This document shows, in pieces, positions 1-5,669 of a DNA stretch of 13,519 nucleotides (position 1 is the first letter of the stretch; each line of letters begins with the position of its first letter). The notes beneath the pieces were generated by a model that was given only the letters and a program-made list of their open reading frames with translations, was not told the origin of the DNA and did not search any database. Both the position numbers and the translations under genes were made by a program. This stretch comes from JBBSOW01 sp038259365 (lineage in GTDB: Bacteria > Actinomycetota > Actinomycetes > Propionibacteriales > Propionibacteriaceae), in NCBI GenBank assembly GCA_038259365.1, contig JBBSOW010000083.1:1-13519 (forward strand), read 5' to 3'.

Positions 1-1
1 C

Positions 2-127
2 CACGCCCGCCCCGGCGTCGCTGATCCCGTGAACTCCGACGCCGAGGTCTTCGACCAGGAGGCGGACGGCTCGGAGAGCGTCTCGGCGCCGACGGCCCGC
101 GAGCAAGAAGTTCACCGACCCGACTGA
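2..127 (+). CDS. C-terminal end of an upstream protein (partial)
   Basis: Of the three forward frames, only this one is open from the window edge to a stop at 125-127; the other two stop within the first 30 bases. It encodes about 41 residues, rich in Asp, Glu, Ser and Ala and ending in VHRPD, which looks like a hydrophilic, probably disordered C-terminal tail. No family can be assigned from this fragment. It ends 44 nt before the Tat-signal gene, on the same strand, so the two could be cotranscribed. The call rests only on an open frame and the composition of a short piece, so it is tentative. Confidence 0.4.
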   Translation, partial: HARPGVADPVNSDAEVFDQEADGSESVSAPTAREQEVHRPD

Positions 128-160
128 CGGCCAACCGACCGCCAGAAAGCCCGAACCCCC

Positions 161-167
161 GGGGGGA
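161..167 (+). promoter_or_regulatory. Ribosome binding site of the six-hairpin protein gene
   Basis: The purine run GGGGGGA lies 4 nt before the ATG at 172 and supports that start. It forms one arm of a C5/G6 palindrome (156-166). Confidence 0.5.
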
Positions 168-171
168 CATC

Positions 172-1593
172 ATGGATAAGGTCTCAGCATCGGTCGACGC
201 CGATCCCAGCCAGCCACGGCACGAGGAAGAAGTAGCGGCGGGCGGGTCGGCGTTCAGGCTCAATCGGCGGGCGATGTTGCTCACGGGGGCGGTGGGTGCC
301 GCCGCGGCGATTCCGCTCGGCACGCCAGGTCTCGCCGCGGCTAAACCTCTGCCGCGCCGGGGCGCCGGGGCGAGCGCGGCGTCGATCAAGTCGGCCGTCA
401 GTTTTCTGCAGGGTGCGCTCGACGCCTACCGATCGACCGGCGCCCGCGGCATCCAGAGCTATCAGGACGACTCCGGGCTGGCGGACATCGGCTTCACCTA
501 CGACAACGCGTTGTGCATCGTCGCGTTGTTGGCCGCCAATGACGTGCGCCGGGCTAAAGCTCTGGGTGATGCGATGGTCTACGCCCAGCTGAACGATCCC
601 GAGTTCACCGACTACCGGCTGCGCCAGGCCTACCACGTGGACGAGTCGGTCCTGGCCGGCGGCGTGGTCAACATCGGTAGCGATTTCGGCCTCACCGGCA
701 CCGCCGTCGGAGACATGTCGTGGGCCGGCATCGCGCTGGCGCAACTGGCCCACCGCACCGGCGAGCGCAGCTATCGCGACGCGGCCACCCGCATCGCGGA
801 GTGGATCATCGACTCGGCCTACTCCGAAACGGGGCTGGGTGGGTACACCTTCGGGGAGACCGCCGGGCTGGAGGATCACAAATCCACCGAGCACAACATC
901 GACGTCTACGGCTTCTACGGGCTCATGACCGAGCTGACCAGACGCCCGGTGTGGAACGATCGCGCCGAACACGCCCTGGACTTCGTGAAATCGATGTGGA
1001 ACGAGGCGGACGGTTTCTTCTGGACCGGGTCCGACGACGGCTCGAGCATCAACAAGAACCCCAGGCAGCTCCCGCTCGATGTCCAGACCTGGTACTGGTT
1101 GGCGGTGGGAGACAGGAAATACCGCGGCTGCCTGGATTGGGCGGGCGGCAACCTGGCGAGCACCGACACCCCGCTGCGGCCCAACTCCAGCCTCGGCGGC
1201 AACTACGCCGTGACGGGCGTGACCTTCGCATCAGGGGCCTTCCTGGCCGACGCGTCGAAGAACATCGGCGGTGCGGACTACAACCCCAAGCCGGACACCT
1301 CCGCGGTGTGGTTCGAGGGCACCGCGCAGCTGGCGCTGGCCATGAACGATCGGCGCAGCCGCACCGATCGCCAGAACGCCGGCCGGATGTTCGACGCCCT
1401 CGAATCGGCGCAGGCCGAGCTCGGCCGGCAGCAGACCTTCGGTGGCTCACGCATCGACGGCGGCGTCGTCGCGGCCTCCAGTCCGCTCGATACCGGCTTC
1501 GGGTTCGGCTACTACCCGAACCTGCACACCGGCGCGACCGCCTGGTACGTCATGGCGGGCTTGGCCGCTAACCCCTACAGGTTCATGCCATAG
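172..1593 (+). CDS. Tat-exported six-hairpin glycosidase-like protein
   Basis: A 473-residue protein of unassigned substrate. Residues 29-57 resemble a twin-arginine signal: RLNRRAMLL, then a hydrophobic Ala/Gly-rich stretch and an AAA-type cleavage region. Export in folded form is therefore likely. The mature part shows helix-pair patterns typical of alpha/alpha six-barrel carbohydrate enzymes: FTYDNALCIVALLA (108-121), DMSWAGIALAQLA (181-193), the acidic/His motif STEHNIDVYGFY (238-249), PLDVQTWYWLA (301-311), VWFEGTAQLALAM (379-391) and a final GATAWYVMAGLAANPY. This resembles secreted six-hairpin glycosidase-like proteins of bacteria. Candidate acid residues are Asp111, Glu240, Asp244 and Glu382, but none is proven catalytic. 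The stop codon is embedded in a 21-bp tandem repeat. No transporter or glycan-synthesis gene is visible beside it. The fold call is fairly confident; the activity is unknown. Confidence 0.72.
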   Translation: MDKVSASVDADPSQPRHEEEVAAGGSAFRLNRRAMLLTGAVGAAAAIPLGTPGLAAAKPLPRRGAGASAASIKSAVSFLQGALDAYRSTGARGIQSYQDDSGLADIGFTYDNALCIVALLAANDVRRAKALGDAMVYAQLNDPEFTDYRLRQAYHVDESVLAGGVVNIGSDFGLTGTAVGDMSWAGIALAQLAHRTGERSYRDAATRIAEWIIDSAYSETGLGGYTFGETAGLEDHKSTEHNIDVYGFYGLMTELTRRPVWNDRAEHALDFVKSMWNEADGFFWTGSDDGSSINKNPRQLPLDVQTWYWLAVGDRKYRGCLDWAGGNLASTDTPLRPNSSLGGNYAVTGVTFASGAFLADASKNIGGADYNPKPDTSAVWFEGTAQLALAMNDRRSRTDRQNAGRMFDALESAQAELGRQQTFGGSRIDGGVVAASSPLDTGFGFGYYPNLHTGATAWYVMAGLAANPYRFMP

Positions 1594-1635
1594 CCCTACA
1601 GGTTCATGCCGCAGCCCTACAGGTTCATGCCGTAG
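1573..1635. repeat. Three tandem 21-bp repeats straddling the stop codon
   Basis: Units at 1573-1593, 1594-1614 and 1615-1635 are identical except in the last few bases. Each encodes PYRFMP plus one more codon in the frame of the upstream gene. That codon is TAG in units 1 and 3 and CAG in unit 2. The gene stops at the TAG of unit 1; readthrough would add PYRFMPQPYRFMP and stop at unit 3. Confidence 0.95.
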
Positions 1636-1692
1636 CCGCGGGTTTCTCCGAGAAGTCACGATCGCAGCGGATGAGGCCTGAGGTGACGTATT

Positions 1693-1781
1693 ACCGCGCT
1701 CGGTTTGGTGCTTCGCGCCCGATTTAGGAACCGAGCGGGAAGCGTCAGGCTGAGCCGGCCGGACCTTATACCGAGCGCGGT
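1693..1781. repeat. REP-like intergenic inverted repeat
   Basis: ACCGCGCTCGGT (1693-1704) is perfectly inverted at 1770-1781 (ACCGAGCGCGGT). A nearer partial inverted copy, AACCGAGCG (1729-1737), pairs with CGCTCGGTT (1697-1705) across a 23-nt loop. The element lies between two same-strand genes and could be a palindromic intergenic repeat or an attenuating hairpin. Whether it is dispersed in the genome cannot be judged from this window. The rest of the 1594-1871 spacer holds only the 21-bp repeat copies and the promoter of the next gene. Confidence 0.45.
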
Positions 1782-1858
1782 GGAAGGGCCCCGGTTAAGC
1801 GAATGGAGTGATCTTGGGGCGACGCTCTGTGCGGCGGTCGCACTGGGACGCATCGGCG

Positions 1859-1864
1859 TACCCT
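1859..1864 (+). promoter_or_regulatory. Candidate -10 box of a leaderless methyltransferase mRNA
   Basis: TACCCT matches TAnnnT and ends 7 nt before the GTG at 1872, so the transcription start would fall at or next to the start codon. The purine-rich stretch directly before the GTG has no proper spacing for a ribosome binding site, which favours leaderless initiation. I see no convincing -35 box. Confidence 0.4.
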
Positions 1865-1871
1865 GGGGGAG

Positions 1872-3485
1872 GTGTCCGCCCATTCCACCGCCCATCCGTC
1901 CCTGCCCCGTGAGGTCCTCGCGGGTTTGCGTGAGCGCCTGAACGACGTCGACTTTCGAGTCGACGCGGCCAACGAGCGCATCGGGGCCGCCGGGCAGCGG
2001 GGGCTGGGGCGAAATACGACGATGGCCGCCGCCGCGGAACTGGGCGACGCCGAGGATCCGGTGAGCGTGTTGACCCGGTTGTGGGTGTTGCAGCAGCCGG
2101 TCCGGGCCGGCCTCGTCGAGCAGGCCTTGCCCGGGTTGGCGGCCGAGCTGAGCGATGGTGGCCTGCTTCGCGCCGCGCCGGACGGGCAACTGACGGCCGC
2201 CGTGGACGTGCGCCCGTACGCCAGCGACAGCGCCGAGTTGGGCTGGGTGGTCTCCGATCTCACGCCGGGGCTGGACGCGGCTGCCAGCCCCCAGCCATCG
2301 AAGGCCCGCACCGATCACGTGTTGGGCGTTTCCTCGGCGTCGACCACGCTCGCGCAACTCACCATCGCCGAACATGTTGAACGAGCGCTGGACCTGGGCA
2401 CTGGCTCCGGGGTGCAAACGCTGCACCTGCAGGCTCATGCGCGCCGCATCGTGGCCACCGATCTCAACCCGAGGGCGCTCGCGTTGGCGCGATTGACGGC
2501 CGGCCTGTCGGGGGTCGAGGCGGACTTTCGCGAGGGTGACCTCTACGAGCCGGTCGTCGATGAGACCTTCGAGCTGATCATCACCAATCCGCCCTACGTG
2601 ATGTCTCCTCCGGCGGGGCCGCGGTTGACCTATCGCGAGGGCAATCTACCCGGCGACGAACTGGTGGCCACGGTGGTGCGCGGCGGCGCGCGGCGGTTGG
2701 CCGAGAACGGCACCTTGCAGGTGCTCGGCAACTGGGCGCACACCGCAGGCCAAGACTGGCAGGACCGCCTCGCCGGTTGGATCGCGCCGACGGGGTGTGA
2801 CGCCCTGGTCGTGCAACGCGAGGTCCTGGACGTCTTCGAATACATCGAGATCTGGCTCGCCGACGCCGGGCTGGTCGGCTCCCCGCGCTACGCCCAGCGC
2901 TATCGCGAGTGGTTGGACTATTTCTCCGCTCTAGGAGTCACCGCCATCGGGATGGGATGGATCAATCTTCGACGCGCCGGGCGCCAGAGGCCCGCGGTGC
3001 GGATCGAGGCCTGGCCCCATGCGGTGGCTCAACCGGTGGGCGGGGCGATCGATCGGTACTTCGACCAGGTCGCCGCCGCCGAATGGGATGCGGCGCAGGT
3101 GCTGGACTCGCGCTGGCGGTTGGCCCCTGACGTCAGCCAGGAAACGATCGGCGAGCCGGGCGCCGAAGATCCCGAGCACATCGTCTTGCGACAACTAACC
3201 GGTTTGCGTCGCGCGATGCGGGTCGACACCGCCACGGCCGCCGTCTTGGGGGCCAGCGATGGTGAGCTCACGCTTGGTCAGCTCGTCGGCGCGGTGGCGC
3301 ACCTGACCGAGCAGCCGGGCAACGAACTGGCCGCCCGGTTCGGCGAACTCGTGCCGGGGTGGGCCGCCGAGGGCTATCTCGTGCGGGAGAGCTCTAGAGG
3401 CGACGGTATGCCGCCGGGCCGCCCCGGGACGGCCGTCGGCCAGTGTACTGACGAGGAAAGCGTTTCACGTCCGGGTTTACGTTAG
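1872..3485 (+). CDS. Class I SAM-dependent methyltransferase (NPPY type)
   Basis: A 537-residue protein. The N-terminal ~150 residues form a helical, actinobacterial-type extension (LREVL/LRERL-like start, then RLWVLQQPV), resembling the DUF7059 region found before such methyltransferases. The Rossmann core follows: SAM-binding motif I ALDLGTGSG (172-180), an acidic residue after strand 2 (ATDLNP, Asp197), and the catalytic NPPY at 239-242. NPPY is shared by N-methyltransferases acting on Gln, Asn or adenine amino groups (PrmC/HemK-like and RlmG/RsmC-like), so the substrate may be protein or rRNA. Residues ~450-505 look like a winged-helix tail. About 30 polar residues follow (SSRGDGMPP... 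to GLR), which looks like an added end. GTG is chosen because the conserved-looking N-terminus starts soon after and a -10 box lies just upstream. The transcript ends at the terminator 22 nt downstream, so the gene is probably monocistronic. Confidence 0.8.
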   Translation: MSAHSTAHPSLPREVLAGLRERLNDVDFRVDAANERIGAAGQRGLGRNTTMAAAAELGDAEDPVSVLTRLWVLQQPVRAGLVEQALPGLAAELSDGGLLRAAPDGQLTAAVDVRPYASDSAELGWVVSDLTPGLDAAASPQPSKARTDHVLGVSSASTTLAQLTIAEHVERALDLGTGSGVQTLHLQAHARRIVATDLNPRALALARLTAGLSGVEADFREGDLYEPVVDETFELIITNPPYVMSPPAGPRLTYREGNLPGDELVATVVRGGARRLAENGTLQVLGNWAHTAGQDWQDRLAGWIAPTGCDALVVQREVLDVFEYIEIWLADAGLVGSPRYAQRYREWLDYFSALGVTAIGMGWINLRRAGRQRPAVRIEAWPHAVAQPVGGAIDRYFDQVAAAEWDAAQVLDSRWRLAPDVSQETIGEPGAEDPEHIVLRQLTGLRRAMRVDTATAAVLGASDGELTLGQLVGAVAHLTEQPGNELAARFGELVPGWAAEGYLVRESSRGDGMPPGRPGTAVGQCTDEESVSRPGLR

Positions 3486-3507
3486 TATCGACTTTAGGGG
3501 CAAGGGT

Positions 3508-3535
3508 CCGACGCGTCCGGGGCGCGTCGGTTTTT
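3508..3535 (+). terminator. Rho-independent terminator after the methyltransferase gene
   Basis: A perfect 8-bp stem, CCGACGCG (3508-3515) with CGCGTCGG (3523-3530), encloses a 7-nt loop and is followed directly by TTTTT. It starts 22 nt after the stop codon and is the best terminator in the window. Confidence 0.88.
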
Positions 3536-3599
3536 CGGGGAAGGAAAAGACACTTGCCCACATCGGGGCGGGGCCGAATCAACGCATTGGGTCATCGCG

Positions 3600-3609
3600 T
3601 TCAATTGAA
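3600..3609. promoter_or_regulatory. Palindrome upstream of the TetR gene, possible operator
   Basis: TTCAATTGAA is a perfect 10-bp palindrome about 95 nt before the TetR start. It stands out as AT-rich in a GC-rich region. It could be an autoregulatory operator, but chance is not excluded. Confidence 0.3.
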
Positions 3610-3618
3610 GTGGTTACG

Positions 3619-3645
3619 CGACTAGATCGGGGATTCACCTAGTCG
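3619..3645. promoter_or_regulatory. Inverted repeat upstream of the TetR gene, candidate operator
   Basis: CGACTAG (3619-3625) and CTAGTCG (3639-3645) are perfect inverted 7-mers separated by 13 nt. The 27-bp span fits a dimeric TetR-family operator. It lies just upstream of a possible -10 box, CAAAAT (3652-3657), so bound repressor could block transcription of the regulator and perhaps of the argJ gene behind it. Binding is inferred from position and symmetry only. Confidence 0.38.
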
Positions 3646-3704
3646 GGTAGCCAAAATCATCGTGATAAGCAGCCGCATTCCCGACCTGTTCTGGAGCGGT
3701 CAGA

Positions 3705-4274
3705 ATGGACATCGAAATGGCAGATAGAACGCGTTTAAGCAAGACTCGTCGATTGGAGTACGCGCAGGCCGCCACCCGGGCCTTCGCCAAGGGTGGTGGA
3801 TATCACGGGGCGACGCTCAACGACATCGCGATCGAAGCCGGGGTGACCCAACCGAGAATCAGTCAGGTGTACGGCCACAAGCTGGACGCCTTCTTGGAGG
3901 CCTACGAGTTCGCCACCGAAGCCTTGTTGGAATCGTGGGCCGCTTGCGAGCCCAGGCCAGACCAGCCCGGCTGGGAACGCTCCCTGGGGGAGTGCTACCG
4001 AAGCTCCGTGCGGCAGGATCGCGACAAGTTGTTGGTGGTGCAGTACGCGGTCTCGGCGGCGGGCAAGGAACCGCGCGTCGGCGAGGCGGTACGCCAGTTC
4101 ACCGGCCGGTTGTGGCGCGTGCTCACGGTTGATCGAAAACTGTCCGCCCAGCAGGCGGCGAATGTGCTGGCCCGCGGGTTGCTCCTGCAGTTCAGCCTCG
4201 CCACCGACACGATGGACGCCGACGCCGAGGCGACCGGCCTCGGGGGCTTCGCCGCCGCCGTCTTCGACGGCTAA
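3705..4274 (+). CDS. TetR/AcrR-family transcriptional regulator
   Basis: A 189-residue protein, a usual length for the family. Residues ~15-62 form the N-terminal DNA-binding domain: AATRAFAKGGGYHGATLNDIAIEAGVTQ carries the typical helix-turn-helix pattern (Ile41-Ala42, Ala45-Gly46-Val47), followed by ISQVYGHKLDAFLEAYE in place of the common YYHF-K-L motif. The remaining helical part would be the ligand-binding and dimerisation domain; its ligand is unknown. ATG at 3705 is chosen because GGAG (3693-3696) lies 8 nt upstream; ATG at 3717 is an alternative. Two palindromes upstream suggest autoregulation. argJ starts 72 nt downstream in the same reading frame. The last codons and the TAA stop lie in a 42-bp tandem duplication. 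Confidence 0.88.
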   Translation: MDIEMADRTRLSKTRRLEYAQAATRAFAKGGGYHGATLNDIAIEAGVTQPRISQVYGHKLDAFLEAYEFATEALLESWAACEPRPDQPGWERSLGECYRSSVRQDRDKLLVVQYAVSAAGKEPRVGEAVRQFTGRLWRVLTVDRKLSAQQAANVLARGLLLQFSLATDTMDADAEATGLGGFAAAVFDG

Positions 4275-4317
4275 GCCGGCCTCGGGGGCTTCGCCGCCGC
4301 CGTCTTCGGCGGCTACG
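4234..4317. repeat. 42-bp tandem duplication spanning the TetR stop codon
   Basis: Units 4234-4275 and 4276-4317 match at 40 of 42 positions. Unit 1 ends in the TAA stop of the TetR gene; at the same place unit 2 has TAC. The period is 14 codons, so unit 2 re-encodes GLGGFAAAVF in the TetR frame. That frame then stays open into argJ. Confidence 0.93.
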
Positions 4318-4334
4318 AGGGCGCGCGCTTGGCC

Positions 4335-4340
4335 TACGAT
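4335..4340 (+). promoter_or_regulatory. Candidate -10 box of a leaderless argJ mRNA
   Basis: TACGAT fits TAnnnT and ends exactly 6 nt before the ATG at 4347, placing the transcription start on the start codon. No ribosome binding site precedes that ATG. No clear -35 box is seen. Confidence 0.45.
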
Positions 4341-4346
4341 GAGCCC

Positions 4347-5561
4347 ATGAGTATGCCTCGCAAGCCATCGGCTGGCCCGACCCGTTCCCTCGTGGCGACC
4401 GCGCCGCGGGGGTTCGTCGGCGCCACGGCGTGCCTGGGGTTGAAGGATGGCGGTGACGATTTTGCTCTCGTGGCCGTCACCCCCGAGGCCGATTGCACGA
4501 GCGCGGCGGTATTCACCCAGTCTCGTTTCGCGGGTCCGAGTGTGGAGTTGAGCCGGTCGACGGGGCGTTCGGATTATCGCGCCATCGTCGCCATCTCCAA
4601 GAACGCCAATGTGGCCACCGGCGCCCAGGGGATGACCGACGCGCGCCGAGTTCGGGCGCTCGCGGCGAGCCTGGCGCAATGCCGTCCCGAGCAAGTGCTG
4701 ATCGCCTCGACCGGAGTAATCGGTGTGCCCTACCCGATGGACACCATCGCGGCGAGTCTCGGCGCCATGCCGGCCCTAGCCGATGAGCCCGATTTCGCGG
4801 CCGTCGCGGCCGCCATCATGACCACCGACACCCATCCCAAGCTGGTGCAGACCACCGTCGGGGAATGCACCATCTCGGCGGTCGCGAAGGGCGTCGGCAT
4901 GATCGAACCCGACATGGCCACGCTGTTGAGTTTTTTCTTCACCGACGCAGCGGTGCCGGCCACCGATCTCGACGCCATCTTCCGCCGCGTGGTGGCAGTC
5001 AGCTTCAACGCCTTGAGTATCGACACCGACACCTCCACCAGCGACACGGCGGCGATCATCGCCAGCGGTCTTGCCGGGGCGCCGGATCTCGAGGCCTTCG
5101 AAACCGTCTTGGCGCAGACCGCCACCAAGCTGGTCAAGATGATCGCCAGCGACGGCGAAGGGGCCTCCAAGCTCATCGAGGTGCGGGTGACCCGCGCCCG
5201 CGATGACGCCCAGGCCAAGCTGGTCGCCAAGTCCATCGTGAATTCTCCGCTGGTGAAGACCGCCGTGCACGGGGCCGATCCGAACTGGGGCCGGATCGCG
5301 ATGGCGATCGGGAAGTGTGCGGGCGAAACCGATATCGAACCCGAGAAGGTTCGCATCGCCTTCGGCGAACAAGAGGTCTACCCGGTGCGGAGCGGCGACG
5401 ATGCCGCAGCCGGTGAATCGAGAGAGCGGTTGGCGGAGTATCTACACGGCGGCGAGGTCGTCATCGGCGTCGATCTCGGCGTTGCCGTGGGGGAGTTCAC
5501 CGTCTACGGGTGCGATCTCACCGACGGCTATATCCGCATCAACGCCGACTACACCACCTGA
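4347..5561 (+). CDS. argJ: Bifunctional ornithine acetyltransferase / N-acetylglutamate synthase
   Basis: ArgJ moves the acetyl group from N-acetylornithine to glutamate in the cyclic arginine pathway; many members also acetylate glutamate from acetyl-CoA. This 404-residue protein has full family length and both halves. The precursor self-cleaves before a nucleophilic Thr, seen here in KGVGMIEPDMATLLSFFFTD, with cleavage expected between Ala191 and Thr192. STGVIG (121-126) supplies the oxyanion-hole Thr-Gly, and the C-terminus INADYTT is typical. Starting at ATG 4347 agrees with a -10 box 6 nt upstream; a TTG at 4329 would give a six-residue-longer form. Unusually, no argC, argB or argD lies beside it, so it is separated from the usual arginine operon. 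The central motif reads EPDMATLL rather than the more common APNMATML type. It may be a second ArgJ-like copy, but the core function is well supported. Confidence 0.92.
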   Translation: MSMPRKPSAGPTRSLVATAPRGFVGATACLGLKDGGDDFALVAVTPEADCTSAAVFTQSRFAGPSVELSRSTGRSDYRAIVAISKNANVATGAQGMTDARRVRALAASLAQCRPEQVLIASTGVIGVPYPMDTIAASLGAMPALADEPDFAAVAAAIMTTDTHPKLVQTTVGECTISAVAKGVGMIEPDMATLLSFFFTDAAVPATDLDAIFRRVVAVSFNALSIDTDTSTSDTAAIIASGLAGAPDLEAFETVLAQTATKLVKMIASDGEGASKLIEVRVTRARDDAQAKLVAKSIVNSPLVKTAVHGADPNWGRIAMAIGKCAGETDIEPEKVRIAFGEQEVYPVRSGDDAAAGESRERLAEYLHGGEVVIGVDLGVAVGEFTVYGCDLTDGYIRINADYTT

Positions 5562-5571
5562 TGAGGTTGAC

Positions 5572-5594
5572 GGGCTGAAGGCTGGGTTCAGCCC
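5572..5594. terminator. Hairpin between argJ and topA
   Basis: GGGCTGAA (5572-5579) and TTCAGCCC (5587-5594) form a perfect 8-bp stem with a 7-nt loop, 10 nt after the argJ stop. No T-run follows; a C-run and G-run come next. It could be a U-less actinobacterial terminator or a structure in the topA control region. Confidence 0.45.
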
Positions 5595-5604
5595 CCCGAG
5601 GGGG

Positions 5605-5610
5605 TACGCT
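5605..5610 (+). promoter_or_regulatory. Possible -10 box of topA
   Basis: TACGCT fits TAnnnT and would give a leader of about 50 nt ending in a strong ribosome binding site. The -35 region is not recognisable, so this is a weak call. Confidence 0.3.
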
Positions 5611-5655
5611 CGCCCCGTCTGAGCAATACACCCCACCAGCAACACCCAAGAACAT

Positions 5656-5664
5656 AAGGAAAGG
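5656..5664 (+). promoter_or_regulatory. Strong ribosome binding site fixing the GTG start of topA
   Basis: AAGGAAAGG lies 5 nt before the GTG at 5670, and the protein from that codon begins exactly at the TOPRIM domain. The start is therefore well determined. Confidence 0.8.
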
Positions 5665-5669
5665 TCACC

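Noticed and set aside
3454..3483. A possible stress-sigma promoter (GGAA...GTT) before the terminator
   Set aside because: The spacing between the two elements does not fit the usual ECF pattern, and no gene follows before the strong terminator.
4329..4346. A TTG start giving ArgJ six more residues
   Set aside because: It would lie upstream of and across the likely -10 box (4335-4340), has no ribosome binding site, and the ATG at 4347 sits at the expected leaderless position.
3735..4694. A 319-codon minus-strand ORF across the TetR gene and argJ
   Set aside because: It is antisense to two recognised genes, and its internal repeat merely reflects the 42-bp duplication.
5567..5572. TTGACG after argJ as a -35 box for topA
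   Set aside because: No -10-like hexamer lies about 17 nt downstream; the TACGCT candidate is over 30 nt away.
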